Below are positions 1 through 5,950 of a DNA stretch of 54,405 nt, in pieces; within the stretch, counting starts at the first letter, position 1, and every line of letters begins with the position of its first letter. The notes under the pieces were generated by a model. That model had not been told where the DNA came from. It made no database searches and saw nothing but the letters and a program-made list of their open reading frames with translations. A program made the translations under genes and the position numbers. This stretch comes from an uncultured Prevotellaceae bacterium (lineage in GTDB: Bacteria > Bacteroidota > Bacteroidia > Bacteroidales > Bacteroidaceae), in NCBI GenBank assembly GCA_902764705.1, contig CACWWZ010000015.1, forward strand, positions 1 through 54,405, given 5' to 3'.

Positions 1-142
1 CCCAAAAGGCTTTTTGTTGTTTTTTCTTTTTTCATTTTGTTCCCAGTTTTGTGAGATGAGCTTCGAACGCCGGCCAGCTTTAACTCATGAGATTCTCACT
101 CAACTCGGATTAATAATTCTGTTTGTCGATGGCAAAGTTAGG

Positions 143-178
143 CACAAAAAAAATGCGTTCCAAGTTCTTGAAACGCAT
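143..178 (-). terminator. Rho-independent terminator of the UmuD-like gene
   Basis: Read on the minus strand, an 8-bp outer stem (AATGCGTT/AACGCATT type) with a short inner stem and a four-base loop is followed at once by a run of eight or more T. It lies about 70 bases after the stop codon of the minus-strand UmuD-like gene, as expected for an intrinsic terminator. Confidence 0.75.
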
Positions 179-190
179 TCAGAAACAAAA

Positions 191-279
191 GCAGAAAGTC
201 AGTGCAAAAAGCAGAAACTTTGGGGGTAAAACTTTCTGCACGGCAGAAACTACAGCAGAAACTTTTTCAGAAATTCTGC
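191..279. repeat. Cluster of GCAGAAA words at the 3' end of the UmuD-like gene
   Basis: The heptamer GCAGAAA occurs at 191, 211, 243 and 255. It occurs inverted at 233-239, and as a partial inverted copy near 274-280. The last copies are inside the end of the coding region, the others in the spacer before the terminator. The spacing is irregular. Function is unknown: it could be slippage product, a protein binding cluster or an RNA structure. Confidence 0.5.
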
Positions 280-1125
280 TAAAACAACTTCACGAACAGA
301 GGCTCCGTTCTCCTTCCATTTATCAACGTGCAGACGCATATAGGGATGGTTGCTAATGGTACGCTGGACGGTTCCCATCGTACATTCATACTTGAATGTC
401 GCAGGCAGTATCATGTTCATTGCATTCCGCTCGAACTCCTTCATGCTGCCATCATAGCCGCAGCAGTCGCGCACCACACCATAGGCCACTGCCCACGCAG
501 ATGCCGCCCAAAACAGATAACAGCCATCACCGACGGCCTTTGCCAGCCGTTGCATCGCATCGCCCTCCTGACGCATTTCCAATAAGGCACTGTTCAGAAT
601 TGCCATACATTCATTATACGACTGACGTGGGGCCTTTTTCGTAATGTGGTGAACAACGCCGGAGATTCTCGGCTGATCCTTGGGAGTCAACAGAATGGGC
701 TTGTACTTCTTGTTCTTGGGCAACAGCCATTTACGGTTCTGATTATCGGTAAAGTACACTTTCGCAAGGAACTCACCGTCAACTTCAGCCATGACAATGT
801 CTCCGTCCGACGGAATAGCGCCCACCTCCAGCTGCAGCCAATCATTTTCGTGTATGTCAGCCTCTATCATCGAATCACCTCTGGCCGGAACATCAACCAC
901 GAAATGCTGTCGAACAGCAGAACTGGGCAAAGACGTGAACTCTTCAATCATCATATCGCCCATATCCGCAGGCACACCGCAACTCACCTTGTTGCCCAGC
1001 ACCGGCACAGGAGTGTCGCAAATTTCATACCTGATGCCGTTGGCATCCATATAAGCCACTGCTTCCTCTGGGGTCATAACGTCCGGCTCCCAGCCCTTCA
1101 CATTAAGTTTTACTGTTTTAGTCAT
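250..1125 (-). CDS. UmuD-like S24 self-cleaving protease with unknown C-terminal domain
   Basis: The 291-residue protein carries an S24 (LexA/UmuD) peptidase domain at about residues 45-165. The nucleophile Ser85 is in GDSM and the general base Lys122 is in EFLAKVYF. A Cys49-Gly50 pair followed by VPAD matches the UmuD self-cleavage site, so autoproteolysis is plausible. There is no N-terminal helix-turn-helix, so it is not a LexA repressor. About 45 residues precede the cleavage site. About 125 residues follow the peptidase domain and match nothing I recognise; they include a hydrophobic stretch near residues 203-218 (CYLFWAASAWAVAYGV). No umuC polymerase lies beside it. UmuD family members act in SOS mutagenesis after cleavage; here the role of the extra domain is unknown. 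A strong terminator follows. The peptidase assignment is secure, the biology is not. Confidence 0.8.
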   Translation of the reverse strand: MTKTVKLNVKGWEPDVMTPEEAVAYMDANGIRYEICDTPVPVLGNKVSCGVPADMGDMMIEEFTSLPSSAVRQHFVVDVPARGDSMIEADIHENDWLQLEVGAIPSDGDIVMAEVDGEFLAKVYFTDNQNRKWLLPKNKKYKPILLTPKDQPRISGVVHHITKKAPRQSYNECMAILNSALLEMRQEGDAMQRLAKAVGDGCYLFWAASAWAVAYGVVRDCCGYDGSMKEFERNAMNMILPATFKYECTMGTVQRTISNHPYMRLHVDKWKENGASVREVVLAEFLKKFLL

Positions 1126-1183
1126 TTTTCTAATTGTTACTTTTTAAATTACTGTTATCAGACATTCTCTCGACATATAGTTT

Positions 1184-1270
1184 TTACTTTTTTTGAAATC
1201 GCTGGCAAGGACGGCGACGGTTCAGCTCCTTTACATAACCATCCAGCAGGCTGCCTACTGCAACCATCAT
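1184..1270 (-). CDS. Possible 28-residue small ORF ahead of the UmuD-like gene
   Basis: A minus-strand ORF starts MMVAVGSLLDGYVKEL and ends in a basic tail before a TAA stop. Directly upstream, in another frame, a second ATG at 1302 opens MLWLEFSFF and runs into a tract of nine T that ends in a stop. One more T would join both parts into a membrane-helix-like peptide of about 39 residues. This may be a real small protein with a slipped homopolymer, a sequencing error or chance. The rest of the 1126-1385 spacer holds a GC-rich hairpin at 1347-1379 without a T run and no clear promoter. Confidence 0.25.
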   Translation of the reverse strand: MMVAVGSLLDGYVKELNRRRPCQRFQKK

Positions 1271-1385
1271 TACAAAAAAAAAGAAAATTCCAGCCATAAC
1301 ATTAAAATTTTAGTTCGACAATCATGTTATCGCTGGCGAAGATACGGAGGGGGGTGTTTCAAAAGTCGCAGCACCCCTCGCGGAA

Positions 1386-2273
1386 TTAATATTTATTAAG
1401 GGTTTCTTTTAGGTTTTCACAGATTTTAAGACGCAAATCGCTGGGTTCCATCACTTCAAGGCTGTCGCCGTACGACATCAGTTCGCCAATGAAATCGTCC
1501 GTGGGGCGGATGTCGAACGAGAATTCTGTATACTCGTCAGTATGTGTAATCTCGCGCTGCGAATGGTGCAGCGGCAGTGTACGAATATAATTCGGAGCCC
1601 AGCCAGTGACGCGGATAACAACATGAGCCAGTGGCGTTTCATCCGTCGTAACGCCAAAATATTCTGAGAAGTACTGCTGTGGCGAGAAGTCGGCAGGCAT
1701 TTCAAATGTCTCTTCGGAAAGTTCCACGGAATGCATACGGTCCAATGAAAATGTGGCGATGTGTCTGCCCGTAAAAGCCAGCAGATACCAACGGCGGTGG
1801 AACAATTTCAGGGCATAGGGCGATACAGTGCGCTCGCCACTTTCTAAACCGAAACGCTGATAGACAATGACAACACGCCTGTTGGTTTTCATGGCCAAAA
1901 TAAGCGTCTGCAGGTATTCTTCACCAGCGGGCACCGTTTCCAGAAGAATACGGTCGTTGAGCGAAGCACTGTCGGAGAGTGCGGTATTGACCGTCAGCGT
2001 GGAAAGCATCCAGCGTTCGATGGAGTCGTCATTGATGACCTCGGGGTTGCTGATGAAGTATTTGTAGGTCTTCTGCTCGCAGTCGATGTTGATGCCAAAC
2101 ATGTTGAGGATGGCGTCCTTGTGGCGATAGAACGACACGCGGTTCAGCGGGCTGCCGCCAATCACATCGTTCTTCACCCACAGGTTGTTGATTTCCTCGA
2201 GCGTGAGGCGCTTGTACTGGCGCAGCGTATTGACGAGCCAGACGTACTGCTGGAATATCTTTGCTGGTTTCAT
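1386..2273 (-). CDS. WYL-domain transcriptional regulator
   Basis: The 295-residue protein starts MKPAKIFQQYVWL. The N-terminal part looks like a winged-helix DNA-binding region (LTLEEINNLWVKN). The middle holds the WYL core, with RRVVIVYQRF and then RRWYLLAF, and a C-terminal extension follows. WYL domains bind nucleic acid or nucleotide ligands and regulate transcription; in Bacteroidota they are often linked to DNA damage or defence, but no defence genes are seen here. A longer reading frame extends to 2426. I chose the ATG at 2273 because the upstream extension is intergenic repeat sequence and a well-formed promoter lies just ahead of this ATG. The gene follows the UmuD-like gene upstream on the opposite coordinate side and both are on the minus strand, 260 bases apart, so co-transcription is uncertain. 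Confidence 0.85.
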   Translation of the reverse strand: MKPAKIFQQYVWLVNTLRQYKRLTLEEINNLWVKNDVIGGSPLNRVSFYRHKDAILNMFGINIDCEQKTYKYFISNPEVINDDSIERWMLSTLTVNTALSDSASLNDRILLETVPAGEEYLQTLILAMKTNRRVVIVYQRFGLESGERTVSPYALKLFHRRWYLLAFTGRHIATFSLDRMHSVELSEETFEMPADFSPQQYFSEYFGVTTDETPLAHVVIRVTGWAPNYIRTLPLHHSQREITHTDEYTEFSFDIRPTDDFIGELMSYGDSLEVMEPSDLRLKICENLKETLNKY

Positions 2274-2278
2274 GTTGG

Positions 2279-2310
2279 CAAAAGTACGAAAAGTTTCGCA
2301 AAGCACCAAA
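2279..2310 (-). promoter_or_regulatory. Bacteroidota promoter of the WYL regulator gene
   Basis: On the minus strand TTTG (2310-2307), a 20-base spacer and TACTTTTG (2286-2279) fit the -33 TTTG / -7 TAnnTTTG consensus exactly. Only five bases separate the -7 box from the ATG at 2273, so the transcript would be leaderless or almost so. Confidence 0.65.
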
Positions 2311-2337
2311 TTTTGGAGCAGCGAATGCAAAAAATGC

Positions 2338-2466
2338 TTGCATTTTGCTCGCTTATTCGTACCTTTGGCTTCGCCGAAAGTACTCTCGCTCGAAAATGAA
2401 AAGAAAAACAAGTTTTCCTTTTGCATTTTGCTCGCTTATTCGTACCTTTCACCTTTGGTGAAGGTA
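2338..2466. repeat. Duplicated intergenic element with hairpins
   Basis: A 29-base sequence is repeated perfectly at 2338-2366 and 2421-2449. Each copy runs into a small hairpin: CTTTGGC-TTC-GCCGAAAG at 2363-2380 with a one-base bulge, and TTCACC-TTT-GGTGAA at 2448-2462. The stretch TACTCTCGCTCGAAAATG at 2381-2398 recurs inverted with one mismatch at 53356-53373, so this is a dispersed family. It lies between the divergent WYL and glycosidase promoters. Confidence 0.7.
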
Positions 2467-2494
2467 GGATGCATCTCAGAAAAACTCAAATAAA

Positions 2495-2526
2495 TTTGGT
2501 TTTTCATTCGATTTTCACTACTTTTG
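2495..2526 (+). promoter_or_regulatory. Promoter of the GHL10-type glycosidase gene
   Basis: TTTG at 2495-2498, a 20-base spacer and TACTTTTG at 2519-2526 match the Bacteroidota consensus. The ATG is nine bases further on. The surrounding sequence closely resembles the promoter in front of the LacI-type gene at 27.88 kb. Confidence 0.65.
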
Positions 2527-2535
2527 CAGGACGAA

Positions 2536-3987
2536 ATGAAAAAGAGTATACTTTGCATATTGTGTTTGCTCGTGGCGGCGGCGGGGGCGTTTGGCCAGCC
2601 GAAGTACGAGGTGCGTGCCGTGTGGCTGACGACAATCGGGGGCATTGACTGGCCCTCGAGCTATGCCCACGACGGCATGGGCATCGGCGAGCAGAAACGA
2701 CAGTTGACAGATATGTTGGACCGCCTGAAGAAGGCGGGAGTGAATACGGTGATGTTGCAGACCCGCGTGCGTGCCACGACGATATACCCCTCCGGGCTGG
2801 AGCCGTGGGACGGGTGTCTGAGCGGCAAACCGGGCAGGAGTCCGGGCTACGACGCCCTGCAATATGCCATCGACGAATGCCATCGACGGGGTATGGAGCT
2901 GCACGCCTGGGTGGTAACCATCCCCATCGGAAAATGGAACTCGTATGGTTGCCAGCAGTTGCGCCGCAACTATCCCTCGCTGGTCATGAAGATCGGAGAG
3001 GAGGGATATATGAATCCGGAACGTGCGGGAACGGCAGACTATCTGACGAACATGTGTGAGGAGATTGTGAGCCGATACGACATCGACGGCATTCATCTGG
3101 ACTACATCCGATACCCTGAGACGTGGCGTGGAGCAAAGTCGGCAAAATACATCACGGACATTGTCAGAGCCATCAACAGAAAGGTGAAGGCATACAAGCC
3201 GTGGGTAAAGATAAGTTGTTCGCCAATAGGAAAATACGACGATTTGGCGCGCTATTCCTCGAAGGGATGGAACGCCCGCCGACAGGTGGCGCAGGACGCC
3301 CAGGGATGGTTGCGCGAGGGGCTGATGGACCAGTTGTATCCGATGATGTATTTCCAGGGCAACAACTTCTATCCCTTCGCCATCGACTGGCAGGAACAGA
3401 GCTACGGGCGCACCATCGTGAGCGGACTGGGCATCTATATGCTGCACCCCCGCGAGCGCAACTGGCCGCTGAGCGAGGTGGAACGCCAGATGAACGTCAC
3501 CCGCAGCCTCGGCATCGGACACTGCTATTTCCGCGCCAAGTTCCTGCTGGACAACGTGAAGGGCGTCTACGACTTCGTGAGCCGTTTCGACCGCCATCCG
3601 GCACTGGTACCGCCTATGACGTGGGCACAAAGCATCGCCCCCACAGCCCCGACGACACTCGACGTGGTGCATACCGCACAGGGTGACCGCCTGAAATGGA
3701 ACGGAGCAACGGACCGCAGCGACGGGCCCTACCTATTATATAATGTGTATGCCTCGACAGAGACGCCCGTAGACACGAGCAATCCCCAGAATCTGCTGGC
3801 GACGCGCCACCTGTGGAAGACGCTGGACGTCCCCCGCAGGCAGCATGCCCGACCGCTGTATTATGCCGTAACTGCCATAGACCGCTATGGCAACGAGAGC
3901 AGCGCCATACAGGAAATGCGCAAGACGACGAACGGTCCCCTGCGCCAACCCCTAACCCCACTTACGCAGAACCCATGGAGAAAGTAA
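2536..3987 (+). CDS. Secreted glycosyl hydrolase-like 10 (GHL10/DUF187) protein
   Basis: The protein has 483 residues from the ATG at 2536. A TTG in frame at 2524 lies within the promoter box and is rejected. It opens with a signal peptide (MKKSILCILCLLVAAAGAFG). The mature protein then starts with EVRAVWLTTIGGIDWP and contains GIHLDYIRYP, both typical of the TIM-barrel family GHL10, whose relatives include YngK. The barrel covers roughly residues 25-360, and a fibronectin III-like tail appears to follow at about 375-470 (YNVYAS...LYYAVTAIDRYGNESS). Substrates of the family are poorly defined; a role in cell-wall or glycan breakdown in the periplasm or at the surface is inference. The 3' end overlaps the ruvC start by 13 bases, so the two are translationally linked. 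Confidence 0.88.
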   Translation: MKKSILCILCLLVAAAGAFGQPKYEVRAVWLTTIGGIDWPSSYAHDGMGIGEQKRQLTDMLDRLKKAGVNTVMLQTRVRATTIYPSGLEPWDGCLSGKPGRSPGYDALQYAIDECHRRGMELHAWVVTIPIGKWNSYGCQQLRRNYPSLVMKIGEEGYMNPERAGTADYLTNMCEEIVSRYDIDGIHLDYIRYPETWRGAKSAKYITDIVRAINRKVKAYKPWVKISCSPIGKYDDLARYSSKGWNARRQVAQDAQGWLREGLMDQLYPMMYFQGNNFYPFAIDWQEQSYGRTIVSGLGIYMLHPRERNWPLSEVERQMNVTRSLGIGHCYFRAKFLLDNVKGVYDFVSRFDRHPALVPPMTWAQSIAPTAPTTLDVVHTAQGDRLKWNGATDRSDGPYLLYNVYASTETPVDTSNPQNLLATRHLWKTLDVPRRQHARPLYYAVTAIDRYGNESSAIQEMRKTTNGPLRQPLTPLTQNPWRK

Positions 3988-4529
3988 TATTAGGCATAGA
4001 CCCAGGCACAAACATCATGGGTTACGGCATCATCAAGGTCGTGGACAACAAGGCGGAAATGGTGACGATGGGCGTCATCGACCTGCGCAAGTTCGGCGAC
4101 GGCTATCTGAAGCTGGGACATATCTTTGAACGGGTGACGGGCATCATCGACGGATATCTGCCCGACGAGATGGCCATCGAGGCACCGTTCCTGCAGAAGA
4201 ATCCCCAGACGACGCTGAAGCTGGGGCGTGCACAGGGTACGGCCATTGCGGCAGCCATTCACCACGGGGTGCCCGTACACGAATATGCCCCGATGAAGAT
4301 CAAGATGGCCATAACGGGCAACGGTGCCGCGTCGAAGGAGCAGGTGGCAGGCATGCTGCAACGGCTGCTGAAATTCGACGAGGACGCGCTGTCGAAGTTC
4401 ATGGATGCCACGGATGCATTGGGTGCCGCATACTGTCACTTTATGCAGATGAACCGTCCGGAGAGTCAGGCGCACTACAAGGGCTGGAAGGACTTCGTGA
4501 CGAAAAACAAAGACAGGGTGAAGAAGTAA
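3975..4529 (+). CDS. ruvC: Crossover junction endodeoxyribonuclease RuvC
   Basis: The 184-residue protein has the usual RuvC length and motifs. It starts MEKVILGIDPG with catalytic Asp9, and Glu69 sits in AIEAPF. The C-terminal MDATDALGAAYCH holds the last two acidic residues, Asp144 and Asp147. RuvC resolves Holliday junctions with RuvAB by paired nicking. A longer frame opens at 3813, but only the ATG at 3975 gives the conserved N-terminus. The gene overlaps the end of the glycosidase gene by 13 bases and has no promoter of its own, so it is probably transcribed with it. A 7-base tandem repeat fills the spacer behind it. No ruvA or ruvB is present nearby, which is common in this phylum. Confidence 0.95.
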   Translation: MEKVILGIDPGTNIMGYGIIKVVDNKAEMVTMGVIDLRKFGDGYLKLGHIFERVTGIIDGYLPDEMAIEAPFLQKNPQTTLKLGRAQGTAIAAAIHHGVPVHEYAPMKIKMAITGNGAASKEQVAGMLQRLLKFDEDALSKFMDATDALGAAYCHFMQMNRPESQAHYKGWKDFVTKNKDRVKK

Positions 4530-4638
4530 GAGGTTAGAGGTTAGAGGTAAGAAGTAAGAAGTAAGAAGTAAGAAGTAAGAGGTAAGAAGTAAGAAGTAAG
4601 AAGTAAGAAGTAAGAAGTAAGAAATAAGAGGTAAGAGA
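4530..4638 (+). repeat. Tandem heptamer repeat (GTAAGAA-like)
   Basis: About fifteen copies of a 7-base unit, mostly AAGTAAG with GGTTAGA and GGTAAGA variants, fill the whole gap between ruvC and the ABC ATPase gene. The unit of 7 is not a multiple of 3 and no ORF uses it. There are no spacers, so it is not a CRISPR. Such a tract is prone to slippage and would change the distance to the next start codon. Confidence 0.85.
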
Positions 4639-4639
4639 T

Positions 4640-5938
4640 ATGAAGATAAGGGCAATCGTTGGCCGCAACGGAAGCGGCAAGACACAATACGTCGACCAGC
4701 TGCGCAAGACGCTGGCATCGGACAGCGTGCGCTATATCGCCTTCTCCGACTCATACGGTCCCAACGTGGACAGCCAGTACTACCTGCAGCTGCGGTGGAA
4801 CCAACACGACATAGACCACGAGACACCCACGGTGGGCGAACTGTTGCAGCGAGCCTACCTGCTGGCTGGCGACGACACGGAGGAACGCCAGCAGATGAAG
4901 GAGCAGCTGTACCGGATGTTCCACATGGACGGGCTGCTGGACAAATACATCATCACGCTGTCGAGCGGTGAGTTGCGTAAATTCCAGCTGACGAAGACGC
5001 TGTTTGCCAATCCCCGCACGCTGATTATCGACAATCCCTTCATCGGACTGGATGCCGAGACGCGCGACCAGCTGAAGGAGCTGTTGCTCATGCTGGCCAA
5101 GGAGCGCGACATGGAAATCGTGCTCGTCATTGCCAAGACGGACGACGTGCCCGACTTCGTGACGGAAACCATTGAAATGTCGCCGCAAGCCCCCGTCCCC
5201 GAGCACGTATTGACGAAGGTCCAGTATGAAGCGATATTATCGCTTCCTTACCACGATAACGACTACGACTGCCAGCGGGTAGTTGACATGAAGCACGTCA
5301 GCATTCGCTATGGCGAACGGACCATCCTGAAGGACTTGAACTGGACGGTGATGAACGGCGAGCGGTGGGCACTGCTGGGACAAAATGGCAGTGGCAAGTC
5401 TACTCTACTCTCGCTGATCTGTGCCGACAATCCGCAGAGCTATGCCTGCGACATCACGCTGTTCGACAGGCCCCGCGGATCGGGAGAAAGCATCTGGGAC
5501 ATCAAGAAGCACATAGGCTATGTGTCGCCCGAGATGCACCGTTCGTATAAGCGCAACCTGCCCAGCATCCGCATTGTGGCCAGCGGCATGATGGACTCCA
5601 TCGGACTCTATGCCGTGCCCAACGAGCAGGACTACGACCAGTGCCGCTGGTGGATGAATATCTTTGGCATCGGACATCTGGCTGACAGGCCCTTCCTGCA
5701 GCTGTCGAGCGGTGAGCAACGACTGGTGCTGCTGGCACGAGCCTTTGTAAAAGACCCCCAGTTGTTGATTCTGGACGAGCCGCTGCATGGACTCGACTTA
5801 TGGAACCGCCGATTGGTGAAGGATGTGATTGAGACGTTCTGTCAGCGACGGAACAAGACGATGATTATGGTGACGCACTACCAGGAAGAGTTACCTGCCA
5901 TTATTACACACCAGAAATTTTTGGCACGGAATTTGTAG
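4640..5938 (+). CDS. Twin ABC ATPase, ModF-like
   Basis: The 432-residue protein contains two ABC nucleotide-binding domains in one chain and no membrane segments. The first has Walker A GRNGSGKT at residues 8-15 and a signature LSSGE, with IIDNP as a weak Walker B. The second has Walker A GQNGSGKS, signature LSSGEQR and Walker B LLILDEP. The layout resembles ModF/PhrA-type proteins, named for molybdate transport or photorepair but functionally undefined. No permease or molybdate genes lie near, so a soluble role is possible. The first domain has lost the standard Walker B glutamate (IIDNPF), so it may bind but not hydrolyse ATP. It sits between ruvC and clpC on the same strand, 12 bases before clpC, and is probably co-transcribed. 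Confidence 0.85.
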   Translation: MKIRAIVGRNGSGKTQYVDQLRKTLASDSVRYIAFSDSYGPNVDSQYYLQLRWNQHDIDHETPTVGELLQRAYLLAGDDTEERQQMKEQLYRMFHMDGLLDKYIITLSSGELRKFQLTKTLFANPRTLIIDNPFIGLDAETRDQLKELLLMLAKERDMEIVLVIAKTDDVPDFVTETIEMSPQAPVPEHVLTKVQYEAILSLPYHDNDYDCQRVVDMKHVSIRYGERTILKDLNWTVMNGERWALLGQNGSGKSTLLSLICADNPQSYACDITLFDRPRGSGESIWDIKKHIGYVSPEMHRSYKRNLPSIRIVASGMMDSIGLYAVPNEQDYDQCRWWMNIFGIGHLADRPFLQLSSGEQRLVLLARAFVKDPQLLILDEPLHGLDLWNRRLVKDVIETFCQRRNKTMIMVTHYQEELPAIITHQKFLARNL

Positions 5939-5950
5939 AATTCAAAGCGT

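Noticed and set aside
14-356. Two overlapping short plus-strand ORFs at the left edge
   Set aside because: They run through the terminator and GCAGAAA repeats of the minus-strand gene and have no protein-like features.
646-1299. Plus-strand ORF of 217 codons opposite the UmuD-like gene
   Set aside because: The minus strand encodes a protein with an intact S24 catalytic site; the plus-strand product shows no domain.
1347-1379. GC-rich hairpin after the WYL gene as a terminator
   Set aside because: The stem GAGGGG-GTG/CACCCCTC is convincing, but no T run follows on either strand, so I did not call it.
2518-3672. Long minus-strand ORF of 384 codons opposite the glycosidase gene
   Set aside because: The plus-strand product has a signal peptide and clear GHL10 motifs; the opposite frame has no recognisable domain and is a by-product of GC-rich codon use.
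4530-4638. Possible CRISPR array after ruvC
   Set aside because: The unit is 7 bases in direct tandem without spacers, and no cas genes are present.
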